Origin: Microbacterium halimionae
GTDB taxonomy: Bacteria > Actinomycetota > Actinomycetes > Actinomycetales > Microbacteriaceae
Assembly: GCF_011761265.1 (NCBI RefSeq)
Contig: NZ_JAAOZB010000001.1
Span: 930,001 to 994,000, forward strand
DNA length: 64,000 nucleotides
Direction: 5' to 3'
The notes under the pieces were generated by a model. It had not been told where the DNA came from. It was given only the letters and a program-made list of their open reading frames with translations, and did no database searches. The translations under genes and the position numbers were made by a program. The stretch's first letter is position 1, and every line of letters begins with the position of its first letter. Of this stretch, positions 9,052 through 19,297 are shown piece by piece.

Positions 9052-9753
9052 ATGACTTCGCCCATTGAGGAAGAGCAGATGACTTTCTCTGCCGCACAGC
9101 TACGAGCCGCGCGCGATGAGATGCAGGCGTTTCTTCTCGAGTATCGCTTCGGGATGCAGGAGATCGAAACGAAGATCTCCATTCTTCGTGACGAATTCTT
9201 GAATATGCACGACTACAACCCGATCGAGCACGTCACAAGTCGGGTAAAAAACCCAGACAGTCTTGTCGAGAAGATCACTCGAAAGGGCATTCCCGCTGAT
9301 TTCGAGTCCGTGCGCGCCAACATTCTCGATATCGCGGGGGTTCGAGTTACCTGCAGCTTCGTCGACGACACGTATCGCCTTTTTGATCTCTTGACCGCGC
9401 AAGACGACATTGTCGTGCGGACAGTGAAGGACTACATCGCCGAACCGAAAGAAAACGGCTACAAGAGTCTGCACGCAATCATCGAAGTGCCGGTTTTTTT
9501 GTCGACCGGCCGCGTCGACGTGCCCGTCGAGGTGCAGTTTCGCACCATCGCGATGGACTTCTGGGCAAGCCTCGAACACAAGATCTATTACAAGTACGAC
9601 CGCCAGGTGCCCGGCGATCTGCTGGCCAATTTGAAAGAAGCGGCGGTTGCGGCATCCGATCTTGATGCACGCATGGAGTCGTTACATCGCCAGGTTCACG
9701 GCAGGTCGCCATCGTGTGGCGGCCGCGCGTCGTCACGCCCACGCGCGGTGTAG
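9052..9753 (+). CDS. small alarmone synthetase (RelA/SpoT synthetase domain)
   Basis: This 233-aa protein has only the (p)ppGpp synthetase fold: RGVxVTCSF-like IAGVRVTCSFVDDTYRLFDLL, the substrate loop KENGYKSLHAIIEVP, and EVQFRTIAMDFWASLEHKIYYK. No HD hydrolase, TGS or ACT domain is present, so it belongs to the small stand-alone class that transfers pyrophosphate from ATP to GDP or GTP. I chose ATG 9052, preceded by TTGGAGG; ATG 9079 is possible. The last 15 residues are Arg/Ser-rich and unlike the family, perhaps an extension created by a shifted stop. It stands alone after the xylose operon. Confidence 0.9.
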   Translation: MTSPIEEEQMTFSAAQLRAARDEMQAFLLEYRFGMQEIETKISILRDEFLNMHDYNPIEHVTSRVKNPDSLVEKITRKGIPADFESVRANILDIAGVRVTCSFVDDTYRLFDLLTAQDDIVVRTVKDYIAEPKENGYKSLHAIIEVPVFLSTGRVDVPVEVQFRTIAMDFWASLEHKIYYKYDRQVPGDLLANLKEAAVAASDLDARMESLHRQVHGRSPSCGGRASSRPRAV

Positions 9754-9789
9754 CCCGACACAGACCGCGCACGCCGCTACGCTGGGGCG

Positions 9790-10986
9790 ATGCTGACCGA
9801 CGCGAGTCTCGTGGTGATTCCGCTCCTGGCTGTGCTCGCGCCGCTTTTGGCGCGCGGAATCGGGCGATGGCTGCCGATCCCGATCGTGGTTTTCGAGCTT
9901 GTACTCGGAATCATCGTTGGGCCGGACGTGCTGGGGTGGGCACAGTCTTCCGAGTTCCTCGAGATACTCTCCGAAGTCGGGCTCGCCATGCTGTTCTTCG
10001 TGGCCGGATCTGAAATCGATGCGAGTTCGCTCCGCGGACGAACCGGCCGCCGCGCCATCACCGGTTGGATACTGAGTCTGGCACTCGGGCTTGCGGCAGG
10101 ATGGATCATCGCCCCGGGAGAAGCCGCCATCATCATCGGTGTGGCGTTGAGTTCGACAGCCCTCGGCACGCTGTTGCCGATTCTGCGCGACGCCGGCGAG
10201 CTCCGTACCCCCTTCGGAAAGAGTGTCGGTGCGATTGGTGCTGTCGGCGAGTTCGGTCCGCTGATCGCGATCTCCGTTTTTCTTGGCTCCCGCAATCCCG
10301 GAGCATCGACGATCGTGCTCACGATTTTCGTCGTGATCGCCGCTCTTTCCGCCTGGTACGCGTCTCGAACGCCACAGGGTGCGCTCCACAGATTTGTCAG
10401 TGCGAGCCTTCACACATCGGGGCAGTTCGGTGTGCGCGTCGTGCTGCTCATCCTCGCGGCCCTCGCGACCCTCAGCATCGCCCTTGACCTCGACATGCTT
10501 CTTGGTGCGTTCGCGGCAGGAATCATCTGGCGCATCATGATGCGCGATGCGTCGAAAACCGACCAAGAAGCAGTTGAAAGCAAGATTGAAGCTCTTGCGT
10601 TCGGTTTTCTCGTTCCGATCTTCTTCATCTACACCGGCGTGACATTCAACCTGCAGGCTCTGCTCGATACACCGATCTTGTTTGCCTTTGTTCCTGTTGT
10701 TGCGATCGTGTTGCTGCTCGTTCGCGGCTTGCCGTCCGTTCTTGCCGCACCCGCTGGCTCGAGTGCACGCGACCGCACCGCCGTGGTGCTGATGGGTGCA
10801 ACCGGCCTCCCGATCATCGTGGCTGTCACGGCTATCGGTGTCGACGCCGAGATTCTTTCGCCAGCCGTCGCCTCGGTGCTCGTGGGTGCGGGAATGCTGT
10901 CGGTTCTCGTCTATCCGCTGGTGGCAATGGCTGTGCGTCACACTCAAGTCGATGCGGATGCCGTGGCCTTCGACGAACGCATGTGA
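9790..10986 (+). CDS. CPA2/Kef-type cation:proton antiporter
   Basis: This 398-aa integral membrane protein has about 11-12 hydrophobic segments and Na_H_Exchanger features: PIPIVVFELVLGIIVGPDVLGW in helices 1-2, LAMLFFVAGSEID in helix 3 and ALSSTALGTLLPILRD in helix 5. It ends shortly after the last helix, so it lacks the RCK/TrkA-N nucleotide-binding domain of KefB/C. It probably exchanges K+ or Na+ for H+. It is followed directly by the hypothetical gene at 10988, one base after its stop, so the two are translationally coupled. Confidence 0.9.
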   Translation: MLTDASLVVIPLLAVLAPLLARGIGRWLPIPIVVFELVLGIIVGPDVLGWAQSSEFLEILSEVGLAMLFFVAGSEIDASSLRGRTGRRAITGWILSLALGLAAGWIIAPGEAAIIIGVALSSTALGTLLPILRDAGELRTPFGKSVGAIGAVGEFGPLIAISVFLGSRNPGASTIVLTIFVVIAALSAWYASRTPQGALHRFVSASLHTSGQFGVRVVLLILAALATLSIALDLDMLLGAFAAGIIWRIMMRDASKTDQEAVESKIEALAFGFLVPIFFIYTGVTFNLQALLDTPILFAFVPVVAIVLLLVRGLPSVLAAPAGSSARDRTAVVLMGATGLPIIVAVTAIGVDAEILSPAVASVLVGAGMLSVLVYPLVAMAVRHTQVDADAVAFDERM

Positions 10987-10987
10987 C

Positions 10988-11494
10988 ATGGCTCGCGTCG
11001 ATTCAACTGCGCTCGCTGCACTCATTGCCAACGCTCGGGTTCAGCTCGGGAACACTGCGCGCGAACAGCTTGGACGCTGGCATCAGCCGGCACGGATTCT
11101 CGGCTTTTCCCGCGCAGAACGCATCGTTGCCGCTGGGCACGCGTGGCATCTCGGGGTCTTGTTGCTCACCGATTCTGAGTTGCTGGCGACCGGAGAAGTA
11201 GTGCGCTCGCGGGAACCCGCTCGCCGGGGGTTCACTGCCCAATCGCAGCGTGAACGCGCCACACACGCGGAAGCCGCCTACCGGGGCGGATTTGCGGAGG
11301 GCGACACCGCGCACGTCGACTGGCGCGTCATCGATCTTGACGCGATCGGCCGGGGGGAGGCATCCGGTCCGTTGTCGGTCGTTGACGGCGGGGTACGGGT
11401 GCGCTGGAGTCGCGGTGGTCTTACGCAACCGCTCGATACGTACCTATATGACCGGATAGCGCTGCTTGTCAACCCTCCCGGAGGAGCGACCTGA
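10988..11494 (+). CDS. conserved hypothetical protein
   Basis: This 168-aa soluble protein starts at an ATG one base after the antiporter stop. It is rich in Arg, Ala and Glu with no membrane segment or signal peptide. Recognisable stretches are ILGFSRAERIVAAGHAWHLG near residue 36 and DTYLYDRIALLVNPPGGAT at the C-terminus. I do not recognise a catalytic motif. Homologous frames occur in related actinobacteria as far as I recall, but with no established function. The tight coupling suggests a role linked to the antiporter. Confidence 0.75.
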   Translation: MARVDSTALAALIANARVQLGNTAREQLGRWHQPARILGFSRAERIVAAGHAWHLGVLLLTDSELLATGEVVRSREPARRGFTAQSQRERATHAEAAYRGGFAEGDTAHVDWRVIDLDAIGRGEASGPLSVVDGGVRVRWSRGGLTQPLDTYLYDRIALLVNPPGGAT

Positions 11495-11542
11495 ACCTAA
11501 ATCCCCCTCGACTAGGGTTGACTCCACAACAAGGGAGAGCCA

Positions 11543-13753
11543 GTGCAGACGTGGCCAGGATCGACATATCCGTTGGGTGCAACATTCGACGGAAACGGAA
11601 CGAATTTCGCGCTATTCAGTGAGGGCGCTGACCGCGTCGAACTCTGTTTGTTTGACGACGACGGCGAAGAGACCCGCTATGACCTCGTCGACGTAGACGC
11701 GTTCGTGTGGCACGGCTTCTTGCCGAATGTGGGCCCGGGACAGCGGTATGGCTTCCGTGTGCACGGAGAGTACGACCCATCGAGTGGCCGGCGCTTCAAC
11801 GCAAACAAGCTGTTGCTCGACCCCTACGCCAAAGCAGTTGAGGGCCAGGTCGACTGGGATCAAGCAGTCTTCGGATATAACTTCGGCGACCCCGACTCGC
11901 GTAACGACGAGGACTCAGCCGAGCACATGATGATGGGTGTCGTCATCAACCCCTTCTTCGACTGGGGTGGGGATCGTCAGCCGAAAACGCCCTATTCCGA
12001 GAGCGTCATTTACGAAGCGCACGTCAAGGGTCTCACGCAGCTTCACCCCGACATCCCGGAAGAGATTCGCGGAACCTATAGCGCCATCGCTCACCCCGCG
12101 ATCATCGAGCACCTCAATAAGCTCGGGATCACCGCGATCGAGCTCATGCCGGTCCATCAGTTCGTCAATGATTCCGGACTGCAGGATCAGGGTCTGTCGA
12201 ACTACTGGGGCTACAACACGATTGCGTTCCTCGCACCCCAGAACACGTACTCATCGACGGGCGAACGCGGCCACCAGGTCCAGGAGTTCAAGGGCATGGT
12301 GCGTGCGCTGCACGACGCCGGCATCGAGGTCATCCTCGACGTGGTCTACAACCACACCGCGGAGGGCAACCACCTTGGCCCGCACCTATCGATGCGCGGC
12401 ATCGACAATGAGGCGTACTACCGCCTCGAAGACGATGACAAGCGGTATTACACCGACTACACCGGCACCGGAAACAGCCTCAACGCGGGAAATCCACACG
12501 CGCTGCAGCTGCTCATGGATTCGCTTCGCTATTGGGTGCTCGACATGCACGTCGACGGGTTTCGCTTCGACCTCGCCGCAACCCTTGCGCGTGAGTTTTA
12601 CGATGTCGATCGCCTCGCGACCTTCTTCGAGCTCGTGCAGCAAGACCCCGTAGTTTCGCAGGTCAAGCTCATAGCTGAGCCGTGGGACGTGGGTCCTGGC
12701 GGCTACCAGGTCGGAAACTTCCCCCCGCAATGGACCGAGTGGAACGGTAAATACCGCGACACCGTGCGCGACTTCTGGCGCGGTGAACCGCAGGCTCTCG
12801 GTGAGTTCGCTTCCCGGTTGACGGGCTCTGCTGACCTCTACGAGAACTCGGGACGTCGCCCCTTCGCCTCGATCAACTTCGTCACGGCGCACGACGGCTT
12901 CACGCTTCGTGACCTCGTCTCGTACAACGAGAAGCACAACGACGCCAACGGTGAAGACGGTCGGGACGGCGAATCACACAACCGATCGTCGAACTTCGGT
13001 GTCGAGGGTGAAACTGACGACCCCGAAATACTGATGCTGCGCTCTCGCCAGCAGCGCAACTTCATCGCTACCCTCATGCTCAGTCAGGGTGTGCCGATGA
13101 TCTTGCACGGTGATGAGCTCGGGCGCACACAACACGGCAACAACAACGGCTATGCGCAAGACAATGAGATCACCTGGATCGACTGGAGTCAGGTCGACAA
13201 CCAGCTCATCGAGTTCACCGCAGCCCTCGTGCGGCTCCGTCGCGAGCACCCGACCTTCCGGCGTAATCGTTTCTTCGACGGACGCCCGGTGCGTCGCGAA
13301 GCAGGGGAGCGAATTCCCGACATCGTATGGGTTCGCCCGGATGGCTCCGTCATGCAACCAGAGGACTGGGACTCCGGATTCGGCCTTGCCATCGGGGTAT
13401 TCATCAACGGAAACGGGATTAGTGAGCGTGACCGCCGGGGCGAGGGAATTTCCGACTCCCACTTCATGGTGCTTTTCAACGCCGGCGGTGAAACCGTGGA
13501 CTTCACGCTGCCCGATGTCGACTACAGCCCGAAGTGGGACGTACTCGTCGATACCGGCGGGGAGCGTGCAACCGAGGAACCCGTGGGCCCAGGCGACACG
13601 CTTGCTGTTAAAGCGCAATCGCTCATGCTTTTGCGGGAACACCAAGTGACGGAAAGCGATGTCGATCATTCGTTGTCGGCATCGTTGTCGCCGATGACGG
13701 GCGTCATCGACACGATTCCGTCTCCAGCACCGAAACCTGAAGCAGGGACATGA
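11543..13753 (+). CDS. glgX: glycogen debranching enzyme (GlgX/TreX)
   Basis: This 736-aa protein has an N-terminal CBM48 domain ([21 protein letters not shown]) and a GH13 catalytic barrel. It hydrolyses alpha-1,6 branches of glycogen. Conserved regions are [13 protein letters not shown], the nucleophile-bearing [36 protein letters not shown] and [20 protein letters not shown]. The start is GTG 11543 with AAGGGAG five bases upstream. It is the first gene of a treX-treY-treZ operon: its stop overlaps the treY start. The debranched maltodextrins feed the TreY/TreZ route. Confidence 0.96.
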   Translation: MQTWPGSTYPLGATFDGNGTNFALFSEGADRVELCLFDDDGEETRYDLVDVDAFVWHGFLPNVGPGQRYGFRVHGEYDPSSGRRFNANKLLLDPYAKAVEGQVDWDQAVFGYNFGDPDSRNDEDSAEHMMMGVVINPFFDWGGDRQPKTPYSESVIYEAHVKGLTQLHPDIPEEIRGTYSAIAHPAIIEHLNKLGITAIELMPVHQFVNDSGLQDQGLSNYWGYNTIAFLAPQNTYSSTGERGHQVQEFKGMVRALHDAGIEVILDVVYNHTAEGNHLGPHLSMRGIDNEAYYRLEDDDKRYYTDYTGTGNSLNAGNPHALQLLMDSLRYWVLDMHVDGFRFDLAATLAREFYDVDRLATFFELVQQDPVVSQVKLIAEPWDVGPGGYQVGNFPPQWTEWNGKYRDTVRDFWRGEPQALGEFASRLTGSADLYENSGRRPFASINFVTAHDGFTLRDLVSYNEKHNDANGEDGRDGESHNRSSNFGVEGETDDPEILMLRSRQQRNFIATLMLSQGVPMILHGDELGRTQHGNNNGYAQDNEITWIDWSQVDNQLIEFTAALVRLRREHPTFRRNRFFDGRPVRREAGERIPDIVWVRPDGSVMQPEDWDSGFGLAIGVFINGNGISERDRRGEGISDSHFMVLFNAGGETVDFTLPDVDYSPKWDVLVDTGGERATEEPVGPGDTLAVKAQSLMLLREHQVTESDVDHSLSASLSPMTGVIDTIPSPAPKPEAGT

Positions 13754-16158
13754 GCATGAGGCATCCATCGTCGACATATCGCCTACAGATTCGGGCAGCA
13801 TTCGACCTGGATGCCGCAGCGAATGTCACTGATTACCTTCACGACCTCGGAATCGACTGGGCATACCTCTCACCGTTGCTTCGCGCCACTGCAGGGTCGG
13901 ATCACGGGTACGACGTTGTCGACCCTTCAATGGTTGATCCGGCTCGTGGTGGCCGGGCGGGATTCGAGCGCTTCGTTTCGGCTGCGCGAGCTGGCGGCCT
14001 CGGCGTGCTCGTAGACATCGTGCCGAATCACATGGGCGTTGCGGTGCCCGCTGAGAACCCGTGGTGGTGGGACCTGTTGCTGCGGGGACGTGAGTCTCGC
14101 TACGCGGATGCCTTCGATATCGACTGGGCGTTCGGTGCTGGTCGCATTCGACTGCCGATTCTGGGAGACGATCTCGAAGCTGTGTTGACGGCGGGCGAGA
14201 TCACGATCGATCCGACAGAGACGGATGCTGCGCCCTTCGGTGTGTTGCGGTATTACGACCACGTGCTGCCCCTTGCCGAGGGATCTTCTGCCCTGGCTGA
14301 CGTGCCTGCTGTGCTCGACGCACAGCACTACGAACTTCTCTTCTGGCAGCGCGAGGCGACCGAACTCAACTACCGCAGGTTCTTTGCGGTGACAACGCTT
14401 GCGGCTGTGCGCGTTGAGCTGCCCGAGGTCTTCGCGCAGGCGCATGCTGAGGTGATCGGCTGGGTGAACGACGGCCTCATCGACGGGCTACGCGTTGATC
14501 ATCCCGACGGTCTCGCTGACCCCGGCGCGTATCTTGTCGCCCTCTCTGAGGCGACCGGCGGCCTGCCGGTGTGGGTCGAGAAGATTCTCGAGCACAGTGC
14601 CACAGACCACCCCGAAGCATTGCCGTCGTGGTGGCACACCGTCGGCACCACGGGATACGACGCGCTCGCCGAGATCGAGCGAATGCTCATCGACCCCGCG
14701 GGTGCCAACGGCTTGGACGAGCTCGATGCTGACCTTCGCCGTGACACCGATCTGCCGGGGCCACAAAGCTGGAGCGATCTGATTCACAGCACCAAGCGAA
14801 TGATCGCCGACTCGATTCAGGTGGCCGAGATTCGTCGCCTGGTGCGCACACTTCCCACCGAGGTCGCCGCGGTGGCCGGGGCAGAGGACGCACTCGCTGA
14901 GGTTCTTGCGTGTTACCCGGTGTATCGGTCGTATCTACCGGCGGGCGAAGAGTTCATGACGCAGGCGATAGCTGAGGCATCCGAGCGTCGCCCCGACCTT
15001 GCCGATGCCATCGCGGCGCTGGTTCCTGCGCTCACCGATACCTCGGCCGAGGTTGCGCGGCGTTTTCAGCAGACCACCGGCCCTGTGATGGCCAAGGGCG
15101 TCGAAGACACAGCGTTCTATCGGTACACACGACTCGGATCGCTGACGGAAGTTGGCGGGGACCCCTCGGTTTTCTCGCTCGATGTCGGCGGCTTTCACCG
15201 CGCCTTCGCCGCCCGGCAAGCGTCGTGGCCACTGTCGCTTACCACCCTGTCGACGCACGATACGAAGCGCGGCGAAGATGTGCGGGCGCGCCTCGATGTG
15301 CTTGCTGAGATGCCGGAGCGGTGGGCCGGCATGCTGGGTGAGCTGCGTGGAGTCGCCTCAAGTGGCCACGGCCCGTTCGACGCGCTGCTGTGGCAAGCGA
15401 TCATCGGGTCGTGGCCTGCAACGCCCGAGCGCCTGCACGCCTACGCCGAAAAGGCCGCTCGCGAGGCGGCCGAGGCTACCGGTTGGTGGCAGCCGAACGC
15501 CGAGTTCGAACAGCGGATGCATGCGGTAGTCGATGCGGCCTATGGGCCTGCCCACGATGTTGTCGACGGTTTCGTCGCCGAGATCGCGGCCGCTGGATGG
15601 TCGAATTCACTCGGTGCCAAGCTGCTGCAGCTGACAGGCCCCGGGGTTCCTGATGTGTACCAGGGGTCGGAGCTGTGGGAAACCTCGCTCGTTGACCCGG
15701 ACAATCGGCGCGCTGTCGACTTCGACCTGCGACGTCGGCTTTTGGTCGACATCGATGCCGGGGCGCGCCCTGAGATCGACGCGTCGGGGGCAGCGAAGCT
15801 GCTGGTGACATCTCGTGCCCTGCGGCTGCGCCGCGACCACCCCGAGTTGTTCACGAAGTACACGCCACTCGAGGTTGTGGGGGAGGCATCCGCTCATGCG
15901 GTGGCCTTCGACCGCGGCGGTGCGCTCACGGTCGCAACGCGCTTGCCGCTGGGCCTTGTCGCCCGCGGTGGCTGGGCAGACACGGCAGTGATGCTGCCGG
16001 AGGGGGCCTGGGTTGATGTGCTGACCGGCACCCAGTGTGCCGGCGGCATCCTGCCCCTCGGTACCCTGCTGCACACCTACCCCGTTGCCCTGCTGGCCCC
16101 CGCCCCCACAGATGTCTCACTTGTGCAGGCTGCGGCCTCCCGAAAGCTGAATAAGTGA
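13750..16158 (+). CDS. treY: maltooligosyl trehalose synthase
   Basis: This 802-aa GH13 enzyme isomerises the reducing end of a maltodextrin to an alpha,alpha-1,1 linkage. Family features are STYRLQIRAAFDLDAAANV, YLSPLLRATAGSDHGYDVVDP, VDIVPNHMGV, DGLRVDHPDGLADP, the acid-base region VEKILE and LTTLSTHDTKRGEDVRARL. The ATG overlaps the glgX stop. Its C-terminus is odd: roughly the last 16 residues and the stop codon are encoded by a copy of a 54-bp palindromic repeat (16111-16164), so the original terminus has probably been replaced. Confidence 0.96.
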   Translation: MSMRHPSSTYRLQIRAAFDLDAAANVTDYLHDLGIDWAYLSPLLRATAGSDHGYDVVDPSMVDPARGGRAGFERFVSAARAGGLGVLVDIVPNHMGVAVPAENPWWWDLLLRGRESRYADAFDIDWAFGAGRIRLPILGDDLEAVLTAGEITIDPTETDAAPFGVLRYYDHVLPLAEGSSALADVPAVLDAQHYELLFWQREATELNYRRFFAVTTLAAVRVELPEVFAQAHAEVIGWVNDGLIDGLRVDHPDGLADPGAYLVALSEATGGLPVWVEKILEHSATDHPEALPSWWHTVGTTGYDALAEIERMLIDPAGANGLDELDADLRRDTDLPGPQSWSDLIHSTKRMIADSIQVAEIRRLVRTLPTEVAAVAGAEDALAEVLACYPVYRSYLPAGEEFMTQAIAEASERRPDLADAIAALVPALTDTSAEVARRFQQTTGPVMAKGVEDTAFYRYTRLGSLTEVGGDPSVFSLDVGGFHRAFAARQASWPLSLTTLSTHDTKRGEDVRARLDVLAEMPERWAGMLGELRGVASSGHGPFDALLWQAIIGSWPATPERLHAYAEKAAREAAEATGWWQPNAEFEQRMHAVVDAAYGPAHDVVDGFVAEIAAAGWSNSLGAKLLQLTGPGVPDVYQGSELWETSLVDPDNRRAVDFDLRRRLLVDIDAGARPEIDASGAAKLLVTSRALRLRRDHPELFTKYTPLEVVGEASAHAVAFDRGGALTVATRLPLGLVARGGWADTAVMLPEGAWVDVLTGTQCAGGILPLGTLLHTYPVALLAPAPTDVSLVQAAASRKLNK

Positions 16159-16164
16159 GACATC
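16111..16164. repeat. 54-bp palindromic repeat, copy 1 (inside treY 3' end)
   Basis: The left arm GATGTCTCACTTGTGCA (17 nt) and right arm AGCTGAATAAGTGAGACATC (20 nt) flank a 17-nt centre. The outer 12 bases of the arms are perfectly complementary. The treY stop codon TGA (16156-16158) lies in the right arm. Confidence 0.9.
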
Positions 16165-16184
16165 AACGGTCGGAGTGCTGGGCT

Positions 16185-16238
16185 GATGTCTCAGTTGTGC
16201 AGGGTTTTGGGCCCGGGGAGCTGAATAAGTGAGACATG
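16185..16238. repeat. 54-bp palindromic repeat, copy 2 (treY-treZ gap)
   Basis: It has the same arms as copy 1, with one change in the left arm (CAGTTG for CACTTG) and a last base of G instead of C. Its 17-nt centre is unrelated to that of copy 1. It lies 20 bp after copy 1 and 23 bp before the treZ ATG, so a stem-loop would form in the operon mRNA just ahead of treZ. Confidence 0.88.
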
Positions 16239-16261
16239 GGCTAGGGAAGAGGGATGAATTG

Positions 16262-18016
16262 ATGCAGGTATGGGCTCCGCGGGCGGAGCGAGTACGGCTC
16301 AGGATGCTGCAGCACGGCGCCGCAGAATCGAACGTTGTCGAAGACCTCGAGATGACGCGCGGCGCCGACGGCTGGTGGGATGCCGCGGTGCAGCTGTCCG
16401 ACGGTGACGAATATGGCTTCGTGCTCGGTGACGGCGACGACCTGCTCCCCGACCCCCGGTCGATGCGGCAGCCGCACGGGGTGCACGAGGCATCCGCTTT
16501 CGTCGACCCCGGCGCCTTCACGTGGACCGACGACGCTTGGACTGGCAAGCAACTCGCTGGCGGGCTCATTTACGAGCTCCACATCGGTACTTTTACGCCG
16601 GAAGGCACTCTCGATGCGGCGATCAGCCGCTTTGACCACCTCATCGAACTCGGCGTTACTCACATCGAACTGCTCCCCGTCAACGGGTTCAACGGCACCT
16701 GGAACTGGGGCTACGACGGGGTCGCCTGGTACACCGTGCACGAGGCGTACGGCGGGCCCGCCGCCTACGTGCGCTTCGTCGATGCCGCGCACAATGCCGG
16801 ACTCGCCGTCATCCAGGACGTCGTCTATAACCACCTCGGGCCAAGCGGAAATTACCTGCCTGAGTTCGGGCCGTATCTCCGCGACGGCAGTCGCAACACG
16901 TGGGGCGACTCGGTCAACCTCGACGACGCGGCGGTTCGCGCGTACATCGTCGAGAACACCCTCATGTGGTTGCGCGATTACCACGTCGACGGGTTGCGAC
17001 TGGATGCCGTGCACGCTCTGCACGACGAACAGCCCGTGCATATTCTGCAAGAGATGGCCGAGGCATCCGATGTGTTGAGTGCCCACGTGGGGCGCCCGCT
17101 GACGCTCATCGCCGAGTCGGACATGAACGACCCGAAGCTCATCTTGCCGCGCGAAGCCGGTGGCTACGGGCTGACCGCCCAGTGGAGCGATGACTGGCAC
17201 CATGCGGCACACGTGGCGCTCACGGGTGAGACCGTCGGGTATTACGAAGACTTTGCGGCGCTAGAGGCGCTGCCGAAAGTGTGGATGCAGGGTTTCTTTC
17301 ACAACGGCACCTTTTCGTCGTTCCGGGAGCGCGCGCACGGCTTCCCGATTCCGGAGACGGTGCCAGCCTGGCGCCTTGTCACGTTCGCTCAAGACCACGA
17401 CCAGATCGGCAACCGGGCAGCGGGCGACCGCCTCTCGCAATCGCTGTCTTACGGACGCCTAGCGGTGGCAGCAGTTCTCACAATGACCGCGCCCGGAACG
17501 CCCATGCTCTTCATGGGCGAGGAATGGGGTGCCTCAACACCCTGGCAGTTCTTTACGTCGCATCCCGAAGAGTGGCTCGGCGAAGCTGTGCGAAAGGGCC
17601 GCACGGCCGAGTTCGAAAAGATGGGCTGGGACGAGTCGGTCGTTCCCGACCCGCAGGATCCCGCAACGTTTGAGCGATCGAAGCTCGCATGGCATGAGGC
17701 CGCCGAGGGCGACCACGCTCGTCTCCTGAAGCTCTACCGAAGCCTTGCGCGGCTGCGCCGGGATCGCCCTGAGCTGACCGATCCGGCGTTCGCGAATCTG
17801 ACCGCGCAAGCCGGAGAGAGCGCCGATGGCAGCGTCGCGGGCCGTACATTCAGGTTGGGCCGCGGCGACGTTTCGGTGTTCGTCAACCTGAGCGATGCTC
17901 CGGTGAGCTGGCGAGCGGCGAAAGATACCTCGGTGCTGCTGCGCACAGACGCGGCCGTCGCGATCGTGGACGGCCGTCTCACGCTGCCTGCCGCTACCGC
18001 TGCCGTGGTCGACTGA
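16262..18016 (+). CDS. treZ: maltooligosyl trehalose trehalohydrolase
   Basis: This 584-aa protein releases trehalose from maltooligosyl-trehalose, the last step after TreY. It has an N-terminal Ig-like domain ([15 protein letters not shown]) and a GH13 barrel with [29 protein letters not shown] [10 protein letters not shown], the nucleophile segment [24 protein letters not shown] and [20 protein letters not shown] 16262 begins the conserved MQVWAPRAE; an AGAGGG lies upstream. A 103-bp gap filled by repeat copy 2 separates it from treY, so it may be expressed at a different level from treXY. Confidence 0.96.
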   Translation: MQVWAPRAERVRLRMLQHGAAESNVVEDLEMTRGADGWWDAAVQLSDGDEYGFVLGDGDDLLPDPRSMRQPHGVHEASAFVDPGAFTWTDDAWTGKQLAGGLIYELHIGTFTPEGTLDAAISRFDHLIELGVTHIELLPVNGFNGTWNWGYDGVAWYTVHEAYGGPAAYVRFVDAAHNAGLAVIQDVVYNHLGPSGNYLPEFGPYLRDGSRNTWGDSVNLDDAAVRAYIVENTLMWLRDYHVDGLRLDAVHALHDEQPVHILQEMAEASDVLSAHVGRPLTLIAESDMNDPKLILPREAGGYGLTAQWSDDWHHAAHVALTGETVGYYEDFAALEALPKVWMQGFFHNGTFSSFRERAHGFPIPETVPAWRLVTFAQDHDQIGNRAAGDRLSQSLSYGRLAVAAVLTMTAPGTPMLFMGEEWGASTPWQFFTSHPEEWLGEAVRKGRTAEFEKMGWDESVVPDPQDPATFERSKLAWHEAAEGDHARLLKLYRSLARLRRDRPELTDPAFANLTAQAGESADGSVAGRTFRLGRGDVSVFVNLSDAPVSWRAAKDTSVLLRTDAAVAIVDGRLTLPAATAAVVD

Positions 18017-18187
18017 CGGGCACAAGAATTCCCACCCGCTCGTAATCGTTTTGAAATGTCGTGCACGTAGCGTGTAGGCAGCGTTCATGTACAACACGAG
18101 CCGTGGCGAGGCCGCGGTGGGAAACACGTGAAGTGGCTGACTCACTCACCATGGTCGCCTTGAGCGACCTCCTGCCAAGGAGTAGCT

Positions 18188-19234
18188 ATGACATTCAACG
18201 TTCCACTCGTCGACATCACGCCCTACGTGCGCGACGGATCACCCGAAGACCGCGCCGAGGTTGCGCGGCAGATTGATGCCGCCTGCCGCGAGGTGGGCTT
18301 CATCCAGATCACAGGTCACGGCATCCCCGATGAGGTCATTGCCGGTCTCACCGATGCTGTCGATGAGTTCTTCGCGTTGGGGCTCGAAGAGAAGAAGACT
18401 TACCGCACGCCGCCATCAATCAACCGCGGCTACAGTCCGCCCAAGTCCGAATCGCTGAGCCTTTCGCTCGGCGTCGAGTCTGCCAACCGTATGAACGACT
18501 TCTTCGAGGCATTCAACATTGGTGCGGGTGAAGCAGAGTATCCCCATATGGCGGAGCTTCCTCAGCCCGATTACGCCCCCAATGTGTGGCCGGATGTCGA
18601 TGGCTTCGAAGAGCAGGTGCAGACCTATTTCGGCGAAGCTGCCCGTGTCGCGCGCGCGATGACACGCATCTTCTCTGACGCTCTGGGCCTCCCCGCCGAC
18701 TTCTTTGCGAACGTCACCGACCACTCACTCGACGTCATGCGAATGAACAACTATGCGCTCCCGCCGGGTACCGATGTGAAGCTCGACGGAGATCTCATCG
18801 GGATGGGGGAGCACACCGACTATGGCATCGTGACGATCCTGTGGGCCGACCAGGTGGCTGGTCTCCAGGTTCTCGGTACGGATGGCTCGTGGAATGATGT
18901 GCAGCCGGCTGACAACGCGCTGCTCATCAACCTCGGAGATGTGACAGGCCGGTGGACCAATGAGCAGTGGATGTCGACGCTCCACCGGGTGAAGCCGCCC
19001 GTCATCGACGGCACGATCGAGCGACGTCGGTCGGTAGCGTTCTTCCACGACGGCAATGTGGATGCCACGATCTCGACGCTGCCCTCGTGTATTGATGCGG
19101 AGCATCCTGACCTCTACGAGCCGGTCACGATCGGCGAGCACATCGCCGCGAAGCTTGCTGGCTCCCGTGCCGGAAAGAAAAACGAGTCTGCCGAGCGCGA
19201 GTCTGCCCGCGTGCTCGCAAGTCAGCGCTACTAG
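18188..19234 (+). CDS. 2-oxoglutarate/Fe(II) dioxygenase, isopenicillin-N-synthase-like
   Basis: This 348-aa protein has the N-terminal DIOX_N block (VPLVDITPYVRDGS, REVGFIQITGHGIPDEV) and the double-stranded beta-helix core. The iron ligands are His and Asp in GEHTDYG and His in STLHRVKPP; RRRSVAFFHDGN carries the 2-oxoglutarate arginine. The start is ATG 18188 with AAGGAG five bases before. The substrate is unknown; relatives act in gibberellin, ethylene and antibiotic chemistry and in general small-molecule hydroxylation. It is a single-gene unit closed by the hairpin at 19254. The 170-bp leader upstream shows no gene. Confidence 0.9.
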   Translation: MTFNVPLVDITPYVRDGSPEDRAEVARQIDAACREVGFIQITGHGIPDEVIAGLTDAVDEFFALGLEEKKTYRTPPSINRGYSPPKSESLSLSLGVESANRMNDFFEAFNIGAGEAEYPHMAELPQPDYAPNVWPDVDGFEEQVQTYFGEAARVARAMTRIFSDALGLPADFFANVTDHSLDVMRMNNYALPPGTDVKLDGDLIGMGEHTDYGIVTILWADQVAGLQVLGTDGSWNDVQPADNALLINLGDVTGRWTNEQWMSTLHRVKPPVIDGTIERRRSVAFFHDGNVDATISTLPSCIDAEHPDLYEPVTIGEHIAAKLAGSRAGKKNESAERESARVLASQRY

Positions 19235-19253
19235 TACGCGTCGAACGGCGAAA

Positions 19254-19287
19254 AATGCGGCGTCTGGCTCACGCCAGACGCCGCATT
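19254..19287. terminator. bidirectional Rho-independent terminator
   Basis: AATGCGGCGTCTGGC (19254-19268) pairs perfectly with GCCAGACGCCGCATT (19273-19287) around a TCAC loop. A-rich flanking bases give a U tract for the minus-strand gene. It lies between convergent stops at 19234 and 19298. Confidence 0.92.
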
Positions 19288-19297
19288 TGTTGAGAGA

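Noticed and set aside
9733..11031. A 432-codon open frame on the minus strand opposite the antiporter
   Set aside because: It is the antisense shadow of a clear membrane-protein gene, with His/Arg/Asp-rich composition, no domain and no ribosome-binding site.
16111..16238. The two adjacent 54-bp repeats as a CRISPR array or integron attC sites
   Set aside because: Only two copies lie together, the arms are inverted rather than direct repeats around a spacer, no cas or integrase gene is near, and the arms lack the attC consensus.
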